Origin: an uncultured Lachnobacterium sp.
GTDB taxonomy: Bacteria; Bacillota; Clostridia; Lachnospirales; Lachnospiraceae
Assembly (NCBI GenBank): GCA_900550545.1
Contig: URSS01000034.1
Coordinates: 1-27,170, forward strand
DNA: 27,170 nt
Direction of reading: 5' to 3'
In this document: one piece after another, positions 8,684 to 15,534 of the stretch
Layout: each line of letters starts with the position of its first letter
How positions within the stretch are numbered: the stretch's first letter is position 1
The notes under the pieces: model-generated
What the model was told of the DNA's origin: nothing
What the model saw: only the letters and a program-made list of their open reading frames with translations
Databases searched by the model: none
Made by a program: the position numbers and the translations under genes

Positions 8684-8718
8684 TATGTATTTCTAAAAAT
8701 AAACAGTGAGGTCCTTAT

Positions 8719-9711
8719 ATGAGTAAAGTCAAAATTACAGATATTGCAGAACGAAGTGGAGTTTCACTTACCACAGTTTCACGCTACTTTAATCATCCGG
8801 AACTCCTTTCAAAGGAAACCCAAGATAAAATCCAGTCTGCAATCAAAGAATTAAATTATCAGCAGGACAATCTTGCCCGTATTTTAGTAACCGGTCAATC
8901 GAATTTAGTAGGTGTCATTTTCCCACACCTTCATTTAAGTTTCTATACCGAATTGTTGAATCAACTCATTCTGCACAGTAAGGAAAACGGCTACAACTTA
9001 ATTGTCTATACTTCTGACAATTCCAGAGAAGAAGAGCTCCAGCTTATTCAGACCCTACTTTCTTATCGTATAAAAGGACTGATTTTGTTAAGTCACCTGC
9101 TTTCATCCTCTGACATCGAAACTCTCCCTGTTCCTGTAATCTCCATCGAACGAGCCGGCGGGAATTTCAAACAAATTAACAATGACAACTTCAACGGTGG
9201 CAAACTGGCTGCAAATCTTCTCATTCAAAACGGGTGCGAAGTTTTCATTCATATCAACAATGATTTCCGGGAAACCTGGCCTTCTTTCAAACGAATACTT
9301 GGGTTTGAATACGAAGTACGAGATTTGTGCTATGAGCGATTTATTGTAAAAGAATTTACTGACCCATACACTCCGAAAGCTTTGGAGCACATGAAAGAAT
9401 TGATTCAAAATATAATGACAAAGTATGCCGGAAAAAAAATCGGTATCTTCTGTTCCAACGATAATATCGCGAATCTGGTCGAACATCAATGTATCAAGAG
9501 CGGAATATCGATTCCAGATACAATTGAAATAATTGGATACGACAACTCACCGGTGTCTGATTATGCTGTTTATCCTATTACATCCATCGATCAAAATATT
9601 TCTCTTATGGCACAGATTGCAATTCAATCATTAGAAAACTATATTCCGTGTGAAAGCATGGTACCGGCAACACTGATTGAAAAGGAGACCACAACGTCTG
9701 TCAAATCTTGA
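8719..9711 (+). CDS. LacI/GalR-family repressor of the fructan operon
   Basis: DNA-binding regulator, 330 residues, normal LacI-family length. The N-terminal helix-turn-helix with hinge reads ITDIAERSGVSLTTVSRYFN (about 6-25), followed by the PELLSKETQDKI linker. From about residue 60 on comes a periplasmic-binding-protein-like effector domain (SNLVGVIFPHL, GIFCSNDNIA, IEIIGYDNSP). The ATG at 8719 has GTGAGG upstream. It is transcribed divergently from the sugar operon, the standard arrangement for a local repressor released by a sugar or sugar phosphate. The effector is unknown; a fructan breakdown product is the natural guess. The domain is intact, unlike several other regulators in the window. 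Confidence 0.92.
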   Translation: MSKVKITDIAERSGVSLTTVSRYFNHPELLSKETQDKIQSAIKELNYQQDNLARILVTGQSNLVGVIFPHLHLSFYTELLNQLILHSKENGYNLIVYTSDNSREEELQLIQTLLSYRIKGLILLSHLLSSSDIETLPVPVISIERAGGNFKQINNDNFNGGKLAANLLIQNGCEVFIHINNDFRETWPSFKRILGFEYEVRDLCYERFIVKEFTDPYTPKALEHMKELIQNIMTKYAGKKIGIFCSNDNIANLVEHQCIKSGISIPDTIEIIGYDNSPVSDYAVYPITSIDQNISLMAQIAIQSLENYIPCESMVPATLIEKETTTSVKS

Positions 9712-9731
9712 TGGGTATTCAAAGTTTTTTA

Positions 9732-9804
9732 GGGTCTTTCAGTAGGGTTCTTCAGTAGGATCTTTCAGTAGGGTCTTTCAGTAGGGTCTTTCAGTAGGGT
9801 CTGG
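9732..9804. repeat. 13-bp tandem repeat, five units plus a partial
   Basis: The unit GGGTCTTTCAGTA occurs at 9732, 9745 (GGGTTCTTCAGTA), 9758 (GGATCTTTCAGTA), 9771 and 9784, with a partial copy from 9797. Three units are identical and two differ by one or two bases. It lies 20 bases after the LacI stop codon. Confidence 0.9.
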
Positions 9805-9847
9805 TTTTAGGTTTTATCGTGAGGGTTTGAACCTATATTTATAATAA

Positions 9848-9894
9848 AAACAGGGTATGTTAGCTCGTATTACACAAGCTAATCTACCCTGTTT
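9848..9894. repeat. Long hairpin downstream of the LacI gene
   Basis: AAACAGGGTA (9848-9857) pairs perfectly with TACCCTGTTT (9885-9894). After a 2-base mismatch TTAGCT (9860-9865) pairs with AGCTAA (9877-9882), leaving an 11-base loop. It could act as a two-way terminator between the convergent genes, but there is no clear T-run after it on the plus strand. Confidence 0.7.
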
Positions 9895-10053
9895 CTTTAG
9901 ACCCTATCGACAAACCCTAAAATAGATTGGCAAACCCTAAAGAACTTCGATTACCCGCAAAATTTTTACGTTGGATCATTTCTATTACTTTCATGTTCCT
10001 GTAGTTCCTATGATATTAGGTCACATGGACCTATGACAAAAAATGATTTATTA

Positions 10054-10234
10054 TGTCCACCCTAAAAGGCTATTTTGGACAGATGTGAAAAAATGTTCTT
10101 GAAATGTCCTGTTTTAGATAACTTTTTTTCCATATGCAAAAAGAGCACATCTCTATGTCCAATTTACTCAATTTAAATGGACATCACGATACGGAAATTA
10201 TATCTCTGTCCATTTACGTAAAAAATTATGGACT
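10054..10234. repeat. Three TGTCCA-N16-TGGACA inverted repeats
   Basis: TGTCCA and its inverted partner occur with exactly 16 bases between them three times: 10054-10081, 10156-10183 and 10207-10234 (the last ends TGGACT). A further TGTCCA is at 10257 and shorter TGGAC/TGTCC words are at 10026 and 10105. The spacers between the arms are unrelated in sequence, so the geometry rather than the filler is shared. Confidence 0.75.
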
Positions 10235-10275
10235 TAGTGCATTTATTTTTTCCATATGTCCATAACTCTTTCCTA

Positions 10276-10812
10276 TCACCTTTCTTTTTCATCGAAAGTA
10301 TATTCATACATTCTAAATTTTCTGTTTCCGACAACTTCATAAAATATATTTTCTGTGCTGATATATTTGAAACCTAACTTCTCATACAACTTATCTGCAA
10401 CTGTATTTTTATCTATCACATCAAGATGAATTGCTTCGATTCCTTCTTTCTGTGCCTGCGACAAAATATGCCTTACAAGTATCGTACCCAATCCCTGATT
10501 ACGATATTCGTACCCTACAGCGAGCGCATGTAATATCCATACATTGTTTGCCTGGTCTTTCACCTGCCAGGATACACTTTCATATTCTTTATTTGCAAGA
10601 CAATTGCATATTGCACACGCCTTTATAATGCCTTCATCTTTTAGAACATACAAATGTTCTTGCTTAATACTGTCCATAATCAGATCCGGCGATGGATGTT
10701 CCCCCTTCTTCCAGTCCGGAAATGAAGGCTCATCTTTACTTTGATCTATCAAATTCCAATACAGGTTTTGTACCTCATTAAAATCTTCTATTTTGGCTAA
10801 TGTAAATTCCAT
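10276..10812 (-). CDS. GNAT-family N-acetyltransferase
   Basis: Acetyl-CoA-dependent N-acetyltransferase of the GNAT fold, 178 residues. The acetyl-CoA binding motif A is visible as LAVGYEYRNQGLGTILVRHI (the R/Q-x-x-G-x-G loop is RNQGLG). A typical motif B follows (IHLDVIDKNTVADKLYEKLG, then F). The start is the ATG at 10812 with GAGG just upstream; the longer frame would need a TTG. It begins 29 bases after hipT and on the same strand, so it may be the fourth gene of that operon. The acceptor substrate is unknown. A free-standing GNAT next to a toxin gene could be a passenger, or could modify something in the same stress response; neither is shown by the sequence. Confidence 0.88.
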   Translation of the reverse strand: MEFTLAKIEDFNEVQNLYWNLIDQSKDEPSFPDWKKGEHPSPDLIMDSIKQEHLYVLKDEGIIKACAICNCLANKEYESVSWQVKDQANNVWILHALAVGYEYRNQGLGTILVRHILSQAQKEGIEAIHLDVIDKNTVADKLYEKLGFKYISTENIFYEVVGNRKFRMYEYTFDEKER

Positions 10813-10841
10813 TTTAATCCTCAAAATCCTTATAATTTAGG

Positions 10842-11804
10842 TCACTTTTTTAAAATTTCAATTCGCTCCACGATAAGTTCTTTTACTTTTTCTTTTTGAT
10901 CTTCCGATAAATACGCCTCATCGACCTGTTTCAAAAATTTTTCCTTCAATCCGCATACTTTTGCAATCATGCGTTCCGCGACCTTTGCCATAAGACCACA
11001 TGATTCCGCTAAAATAAGAAATTCTTTTCGATGTATATTACGTTTTTTTCCGTTTATCGTAAGCGCCAGTTGTTCCTGATCTTCTGGCATAATTACATTT
11101 ACCGGAAGCATATCATATGCTTTCGATAACTGAAATTTCCTGTTTCCAGGTTCGGTTTCTCTCAAAGAAAAATTCTTCAAATGCATATCAGAATTTCCCA
11201 TAACAAAAGAACCGACTACACGTAAAAACATTTCTGACAGATCCACTCCCGGAATCTCTGAATATTTCTTTATTATTCGTCCACAATTTTCATAGGAGCC
11301 TCTGTATTTATCCTGTGTTAAACGCCTTGAAAGCTGACAGAAGTCTTCCATTGCATATAATCTTATTTTTTCTCCGGTTATATTCCTGTCTATTCTTTTG
11401 GTAATATAGGCATATTCGTCATTCATTTTAATTAAGGCATGTGGTACTGTCTGGATTCCCATGATCTCCGCAAGTCGCATAGCAAGATCTTCAAACTCCG
11501 GCATATTCTTAAACTCTTCAGTCTGTGGCTTTAAAATATAACCAGTAGGATAATCTACAATCGTGAGTCTCACATTCATATCACATGACAAATGCAACGA
11601 CAATTTTTTCTGAACTCCCGGAATTGTAATTCCTTCATTTACGGTTTCATTTGCCAGCTTTTCAAGTTGCTCTTTTGTAATATCCAGCACAGGCATGTCT
11701 TTCACATAAAAAAAATCTTTTATGCACTTTTTATGCCAGCACCATGTCTTTTCATCTGCTGACGCATGATCTGAAATTTGCATTCCACAATACAGACATT
11801 TCAT
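10842..11804 (-). CDS. hipT: HipT-type Ser/Thr kinase toxin with N-terminal Cys motif
   Basis: Kinase of the HipA family that carries only the kinase core, the form called HipT in three-gene HipBST systems; relatives phosphorylate tRNA synthetases and stop growth. It has 320 residues. A possible zinc-binding motif opens the protein: CLYC (3-6) and CWHKKC (22-27). The Gly-rich loop reads GITIPGVQKKL (58-68), with Thr-Ile-Pro where E. coli HipT has Ser-Ile-Ser. The catalytic motif GNSDMHLKNFSL (203-214, Asp206) and the metal-binding Asp231 in AYDML are intact, so the kinase should be active. Its ATG overlaps the hipS stop codon by four bases, which implies translational coupling. The HipBST assignment rests on gene order and on the missing HipA N-domain. 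Confidence 0.88.
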   Translation of the reverse strand: MKCLYCGMQISDHASADEKTWCWHKKCIKDFFYVKDMPVLDITKEQLEKLANETVNEGITIPGVQKKLSLHLSCDMNVRLTIVDYPTGYILKPQTEEFKNMPEFEDLAMRLAEIMGIQTVPHALIKMNDEYAYITKRIDRNITGEKIRLYAMEDFCQLSRRLTQDKYRGSYENCGRIIKKYSEIPGVDLSEMFLRVVGSFVMGNSDMHLKNFSLRETEPGNRKFQLSKAYDMLPVNVIMPEDQEQLALTINGKKRNIHRKEFLILAESCGLMAKVAERMIAKVCGLKEKFLKQVDEAYLSEDQKEKVKELIVERIEILKK

Positions 11805-12133
11805 TCATTCTCTCCTTTGATACACACATCTCCAATACAATCTTTACATGCTGACAGCAATAATCCAAATCTATCATTCCTGTCAATTTTCCAATTCCGA
11901 CAAACTACCCCAAGGAGCCACCCCTCAGGAATCAATCCATCAAAAAACGGGAAGAGTATAGTTGTTTCATAAGGTTCCCTTCGCAATGGAAGTGTAAGGC
12001 TCACGCTTACTGCATCTTTCCGTTTCAAATATTCCTCCGTATAAGAGAATGTATATCCTTCCTCTGTTTCAGCAATAATTCCGGCCAAATGATTTTGAAT
12101 ATATACATATCCTTTTCTATACTCTGATTCCAT
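11801..12133 (-). CDS. hipS: HipS-like antitoxin (HipA N-terminal subdomain)
   Basis: A 110-residue protein equal to the HipA N-terminal subdomain 1 encoded as a separate gene. It shows the domain features: GYVYIQNHLAGIIAETEEG at the start, AVSVSLTLPLRREPY (41-55), and FFDGLIPEGW (63-72), a form of the F-x-x-L-L-P-E-G motif shared by HipA N-domains. In the E. coli O127 HipBST system the HipS protein, not HipB, is the antitoxin that blocks HipT; the same role is inferred here. It is encoded between hipB (3-base gap) and hipT (4-base overlap), the standard order. The alternative is a split hipA gene caused by a frameshift, but the tidy overlap and the separate N-terminal Cys motif on hipT argue against it. 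Confidence 0.82.
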   Translation of the reverse strand: MESEYRKGYVYIQNHLAGIIAETEEGYTFSYTEEYLKRKDAVSVSLTLPLRREPYETTILFPFFDGLIPEGWLLGVVCRNWKIDRNDRFGLLLSACKDCIGDVCIKGENE

Positions 12134-12136
12134 TTT

Positions 12137-12337
12137 TTATCTTCCTTTCCGACCTGGTACTGCCTCACATCCAAACATTGCAAGTGCCTGATTGACCTTG
12201 TCCAGCTGCACAGTTTCCTTCCCCTGTTCCAGTTCTCTTACAAATCGAAGTCCCAGACCGGAACGAAGTGCAAACTCTTCCTGCGTCAAACCTGCTTTTT
12301 TTCTTTCCTCTTTTATATAATCTCCAATTATGCTCAT
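12137..12337 (-). CDS. hipB: HipB-like HTH repressor
   Basis: Xre-type helix-turn-helix protein, 66 residues: IGDYIKEERKKAGLTQEEFA and SGLGLRFVRELEQG form the five-helix domain, followed by a basic tail (PGRKGR). This is the DNA-binding partner that represses the hipBST promoter and, in known systems, joins the toxin complex. I chose the ATG at 12337; the longer frame starts within the operator. There is no clear ribosome site before it, and the nearest predicted promoter would start the transcript at about its first base, so leaderless translation is possible. Its DNA targets are very likely the three CCCGTTCGGG palindromes just upstream. Confidence 0.88.
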   Translation of the reverse strand: MSIIGDYIKEERKKAGLTQEEFALRSGLGLRFVRELEQGKETVQLDKVNQALAMFGCEAVPGRKGR

Positions 12338-12344
12338 ATTAATT

Positions 12345-12414
12345 ATAATAATCCCGTTCGGGTATAATTTCAATAGTTTTCCAAGATAATAATCCCGTTC
12401 GGGTATAATCTCAA
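12345..12414 (-). promoter_or_regulatory. Two tandem hipBST promoters
   Basis: Proximal promoter on the minus strand: TTGAAA (12373-12368), 17 bases, TATTAT (12350-12345). Distal promoter: TTGAGA (12414-12409), 17 bases, TATTAT (12391-12386). Each spacer holds a whole CCCGAACGGG palindrome, so a bound repressor would block polymerase. The proximal start site would be at about 12338, next to the hipB start codon; the distal one would give a leader of about 40 bases. Confidence 0.82.
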
Positions 12415-12444
12415 CATAATTTCTCTACAATCGTCCCGTTCGGG
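12353..12444. repeat. Three palindromic operators at 41-bp pitch
   Basis: CCCGTTCGGG occurs at 12353-12362, 12394-12403 and 12435-12444, exactly 41 bases apart, each followed on the plus strand by TATAA. The first two also share AAT upstream and TATAAT downstream. These are the probable HipB operators; the third, farthest copy has lost recognisable -35 and -10 boxes. Confidence 0.9.
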
Positions 12445-12448
12445 TATA

Positions 12449-12483
12449 AGGAAAAGAACCCATTACAAATCGTAACAGGTTCT
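12449..12483 (-). terminator. Terminator after the RibD-like gene
   Basis: On the minus strand AGAACC (12483-12478) and GGTTCT (12460-12455) form the outer stem, with GTTAC/GTAAT pairing inside and a 5-base loop, followed by TTTTCC. It lies 24 bases after the stop codon of the RibD-like gene and isolates the hipBST promoters from upstream transcription. Confidence 0.78.
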
Positions 12484-12506
12484 CCACTTCCAAATTTTAT
12501 TCTGTT

Positions 12507-13187
12507 TTACTTCTGGCACTGATACCGAATCCAGACCGCATCACTGTCAAATTTTTTCACATCGATCAATTTGAGCGGTGTAACATCATGCTGCATACCA
12601 AGTCCGTCAAATACGGCTGGCATACCGCCCCTGCCGTCAATTCCAGAACCAACTAACAGACTGATTTCATCCAGAAGTCCGGCTTCCATAAAAGCAGTAT
12701 TGATCTTTGATCCACCAACAATGCCCATGCGTTCTACGCCAAACTGCTCTGCAAGGATTTCCACAGCCCGCACAAGATCCACATGGTCTTTTCCACAGGC
12801 AATCCAGGAAATATTCTGCTGATCCAGATACTCCAGATATTCCTTTGTGACATCCTCACTGGTAATGATCAGGTATGGTTTGTTCATTCCGGCAGCATCC
12901 GGCCAGAGAAGTTTTCCGTGCGTATCGACGATCACCTCGTATCCAGCAGCATCTGCCTTTTTTGAGAAACCTTCCTGTCCATAGATGTCATTCTTCTTTG
13001 GAATAAATTCGCCTGGTTCTGCCATCTCCAGTTCCGCGGTCACTCTTCCACTGACGGTCGTCGGTACATGGATTTCATCCAGTGTCGTGTAATAATCATC
13101 AACACCACGCAATTTTGATGTCATGGCACAATCGATTCTTCCATCAATGGAAATCATCATGTGACAGATAATATATGGTTTTTTCAT
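12507..13187 (-). CDS. RibD C-terminal / dihydrofolate reductase-like protein
   Basis: A 226-residue protein of the RibD C-terminal (dihydrofolate reductase-fold) family, which reduces small substrates with NAD(P)H; in riboflavin synthesis the relatives reduce a pyrimidine intermediate. Family features: ICHMMISIDGRID near the start, GIVGGSKINTAFMEAGLLDE for the nucleotide-binding and helix region, and LLVGSGIDGRGG. It lacks the deaminase domain of full RibD, so a true riboflavin role is unlikely; stand-alone members usually have unknown substrates. The ATG at 13187 was chosen because of GGAGG upstream; it lies one base after the preceding reductase stop codon, so the two are co-translated. 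It is the last gene of the redox cluster, followed by a good terminator. Confidence 0.88.
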   Translation of the reverse strand: MKKPYIICHMMISIDGRIDCAMTSKLRGVDDYYTTLDEIHVPTTVSGRVTAELEMAEPGEFIPKKNDIYGQEGFSKKADAAGYEVIVDTHGKLLWPDAAGMNKPYLIITSEDVTKEYLEYLDQQNISWIACGKDHVDLVRAVEILAEQFGVERMGIVGGSKINTAFMEAGLLDEISLLVGSGIDGRGGMPAVFDGLGMQHDVTPLKLIDVKKFDSDAVWIRYQCQK

Positions 13188-13188
13188 C

Positions 13189-14053
13189 TTATAATTTTCC
13201 TCCGTAAACCGGGAATCCGCTGCTTTCTCCGTAGTCTGCAATCTTCTTGAAGTTCTTTAATGTTTCCATATCCTCTGCACTGATTTCAAAATCAACTTCC
13301 GCATTGGTCTTCATATGCTCCGGATTTGCAGTCTTTGGAAGGGAAATCGCACCAAGCTGCAATGTGTAGCGGATGCAAAGCTGTGGAACGGATACGTTGT
13401 ATTTCTCTGCCATTGCCTGAATTTCCGGCTGATTCAAAATAACGCCATGCGCGATCGGAGAATATGCTTCTACAGCAATATTGCTCTTCTGGCAAAACTC
13501 AATGAGTTCGACCGGTGTGTTACTGATGTGACAAAGCACCTGATTGACCATTGGCTTAATCTTAGCTGTTGCCATAAGACTCTCAAGATCCTCGATCTGG
13601 AAATTGGAAACACCGATTGCTTTCAATTTTCCTTCGTTATATGCCTCCTCAAGTGCTCTCCATGCCTGCCTGTTTCCTTCTTTATACCGATTCTCGCTCT
13701 GGTTTACTTCTACCCATGGCTGCGGACTGTGAATGATCATCATGTCCAGATAATCGAGTTCCATTTTCTTTAACGTCTCATCAATGCCAGCCTTTGCCTC
13801 TTCGTATGTCTTGTGCTCGGCAGCCACTTTTGATACAACAAACAAATCCTCTCTTGCAACGCCACAGGTTCTTACACCCTCGCCGACACCACGCTCATTG
13901 CCGTAAGCCTGTGCGGTGTCAATGTGACGGTATCCCAATTGTACTGCTGCCTTTACCGCATCTGCCACCTTGCTGTCATCGATAAACCAAGTACCCAGTC
14001 CCAACTGTGGAATTTTTACTCCGTTGTTTAAATGTGATTGTATGATTGTACAT
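13189..14053 (-). pseudogene. Aldo/keto reductase with a frameshifted N-terminus
   Basis: NADPH-dependent aldo/keto reductase (AKR, 2,5-diketo-gluconate reductase type). The barrel is intact from GLGTWFIDD on: HIDTAQAYGNE carries the catalytic Asp and Tyr, FVVSKVA the Lys, MIIHSPQPW the His, and LPKTANPEHMKTN the cofactor-binding region. The natural start, an ATG at 14053 with GGAGG upstream, encodes MYNHTIT. The expected next residues (NNGVKIPQ, then LGLGTW) lie in a different frame. One extra base in the TTTAAA run at 14027-14032 explains it. Without it the protein would be a normal length. Translation could restart at a TTG (14004), but there is no ribosome site, so activity is doubtful. 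A sequencing error is the main alternative. Confidence 0.7.
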
Positions 14054-14079
14054 ATATGTCCTCCTGTTATTTGACATTG

Positions 14080-14847
14080 TTATTTCAATTTTCCGTACTC
14101 TTCATCCGATACCGGCTCGCACCACTCATTGGAGGTTTCCTCGCCCGGTACTTCCACGGCAAGATGACTGAACCAGCTGGCAGCTGCAGCGCCATGCCAG
14201 TGCTTTACTTCTGCCGGAATGTTGATGCAGTCGCCCGGCTTCATCTCGATTGCCTCTTTGCCTTCTTCCTGATAGTAACCGCGGCCTGCCACGCAGACAA
14301 GAATCTGTCCGCCGCCATTCTTTGCATGATGGATGTGCCAGTTATTGCGGCAGCCCGGTTCAAAAGTTACATTGAAAATGCCAACCTGACTGGTTGAAAC
14401 CGGTGCAAGGAAGCTTTTTCCTGAAAAATACTGTGCGAATCCGTCATTTGGCGCACCAATCGGGAATACCATCTCTTTTGCGTGTGCACGCATTGCCTCA
14501 TCTTCATATGGAAGGTCTCCCTCATTTACAGCCCACACTTCTTTTGCGAGGTTAAAGACTGCCCAGCCCTTCGGCCATCCTGCATAAAATGCCACATGTG
14601 TAATGATTGCAGCGATCTCCTTCTGGGTCACGCCATGATCCTTTGCGTTCTGTAAATGGAACTTCAAAGAAGAATCCGTGATCCCCTGTGCCATCAAAGC
14701 CACAACAGTGATGATACTTCTTGTTTTTACATCAATATCCTGATTGTTCCAGTTCTCACCAAAAAGAACATCGTCATTAAAATGTGCAAACTCCGGTGCA
14801 AATTCACCGAGAGCATTTCTTCCTGCAGTCTGTGTAATCTTTGCCAT
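14080..14847 (-). CDS. CMD-cupin fusion protein
   Basis: A 255-residue protein with two domains. Residues about 1-110 form a carboxymuconolactone-decarboxylase-like (AhpD-type) helical domain: DIDVKTRSIITVVALMAQG, then the EIAAIITHVAFYAGWPKGWA segment. Residues about 145-250 form a cupin beta barrel with metal-binding histidines in WHIHHAKNGGGQ and a second motif PGDCINIPAEVKHWHGA. Such fusions are common in redox clusters of Firmicutes, often beside flavodoxin and aldo/keto reductase genes as here. The CMD part lacks an obvious CxxC peroxidase pair, so peroxidase activity should not be assumed. The start codon at 14847 is fixed by AGGAAGAGG upstream. The exact reaction is unknown. Confidence 0.88.
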   Translation of the reverse strand: MAKITQTAGRNALGEFAPEFAHFNDDVLFGENWNNQDIDVKTRSIITVVALMAQGITDSSLKFHLQNAKDHGVTQKEIAAIITHVAFYAGWPKGWAVFNLAKEVWAVNEGDLPYEDEAMRAHAKEMVFPIGAPNDGFAQYFSGKSFLAPVSTSQVGIFNVTFEPGCRNNWHIHHAKNGGGQILVCVAGRGYYQEEGKEAIEMKPGDCINIPAEVKHWHGAAAASWFSHLAVEVPGEETSNEWCEPVSDEEYGKLK

Positions 14848-14905
14848 AATTTCTTACGCTCCTCTTCCTATAATTGTTAACTACTATGCTGTTTCTATAC
14901 AATCT

Positions 14906-15376
14906 TTACAGCGTTTTCACCCATTCACTGATTTCCTGCTTACTCATTCGATTCAGCAGTTTTCCTTCCACAATCTGTGCATCTGGTGCAGATGGCTGAA
15001 GTTCGCTTACTGTATTGCCAAATCCGCTTCCACCGGATGTTGCAAACAAAATAATCTTTTTACCGGAAAAATCGTATTTTTCCAGAAATGTATTGATAAT
15101 GGTCGGTGCAACATACCACCAGATTGGGAATCCCACAAGAATCTCATCATATGCGGACATATCAATCTCGTCTCCGCCCAGTTCCGGCCGGAATTTCTTG
15201 TCATTCATCTCAACCGTACTTCTGGCTTTTTTGTCCATCCAGTTTAAATCCGCTTTCGTATATGGTACCTTCGGTGTAATTTCGTACAGATCCGCTCCGG
15301 CTGCTTCTGCTACCATCTCTGCTGTTTTTTTCGTTACTCCACTCGCACTGAAATATGCTACCAGTCTTTTTTTCAT
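14906..15376 (-). CDS. Flavodoxin
   Basis: Flavodoxin-like electron carrier, 156 residues. The FMN phosphate-binding loop is near the start: YFSASGVTKKTAEMVAEAAG (8-27). Later loops around the isoalloxazine ring are visible as GFPIWWYVAPTIINTFLE and FATSGGSGFGNT. The protein is soluble. The ATG at 15376 has AGGAGG upstream; an upstream in-frame extension is not supported. A predicted promoter and LysR-type box lie directly upstream. It could deliver electrons to the oxidoreductases encoded downstream, but the partner is inferred from position only. Confidence 0.92.
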   Translation of the reverse strand: MKKRLVAYFSASGVTKKTAEMVAEAAGADLYEITPKVPYTKADLNWMDKKARSTVEMNDKKFRPELGGDEIDMSAYDEILVGFPIWWYVAPTIINTFLEKYDFSGKKIILFATSGGSGFGNTVSELQPSAPDAQIVEGKLLNRMSKQEISEWVKTL

Positions 15377-15459
15377 GTTTGATACCTCCTGTAAAACAGA
15401 TAATATTCTTATCTTCAAAAGAAAAATGTGCAAGATCTTCCAATTGATCTTACACATTC

Positions 15460-15505
15460 ATTATAGGACGCTTTATGTAATTATGTCTAATACCCATATA
15501 GTATG
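15460..15505 (-). promoter_or_regulatory. Flavodoxin promoter and LysR-type box
   Basis: On the minus strand TATAAT (15465-15460) is preceded by TAGACA (15490-15485) at a 19-base spacing, a little long. Immediately upstream, ATAC-N7-GTAT (15491-15505) fits the LysR T-N11-A box. This suggests activation by the LysR protein encoded just upstream, which is now truncated. Confidence 0.6.
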
Positions 15506-15534
15506 TTATTCTATGCCTCAAAAGCATTTATTCA

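Larger units (their letters stand above)
9712..10275. other. 564-bp convergent spacer rich in repeats
   Basis: This gene-free stretch lies between two converging genes (the LacI regulator and the GNAT). It contains a 13-bp tandem array, a long hairpin, TAGGGTTTG-like words in inverted orientation to the array (9898-9945), and three equal-geometry inverted repeats, each listed separately. No reading frame of interest was seen. The 13-base period is not a multiple of three, so the array is not coding. Confidence 0.8.

Noticed and set aside
9732..9804. CRISPR array
   Set aside because: The units are 13 bases and directly tandem, with no spacers; no cas genes nearby.
11801..11804. hipS and hipT as one hipA gene split by a frameshift
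   Set aside because: A four-base ATGA overlap, a complete HipS-length protein and an extra Cys-motif N-terminus on HipT point to two real genes of the HipBST type.
14026..14032. TTTAAAC read on the minus strand as a programmed frameshift site in the aldo/keto reductase
   Set aside because: The phase is wrong for a -1 slip (frame 0 reads TTT AAA C, and the needed shift is +1), and the site is only eight codons from the start. A one-base indel is simpler.
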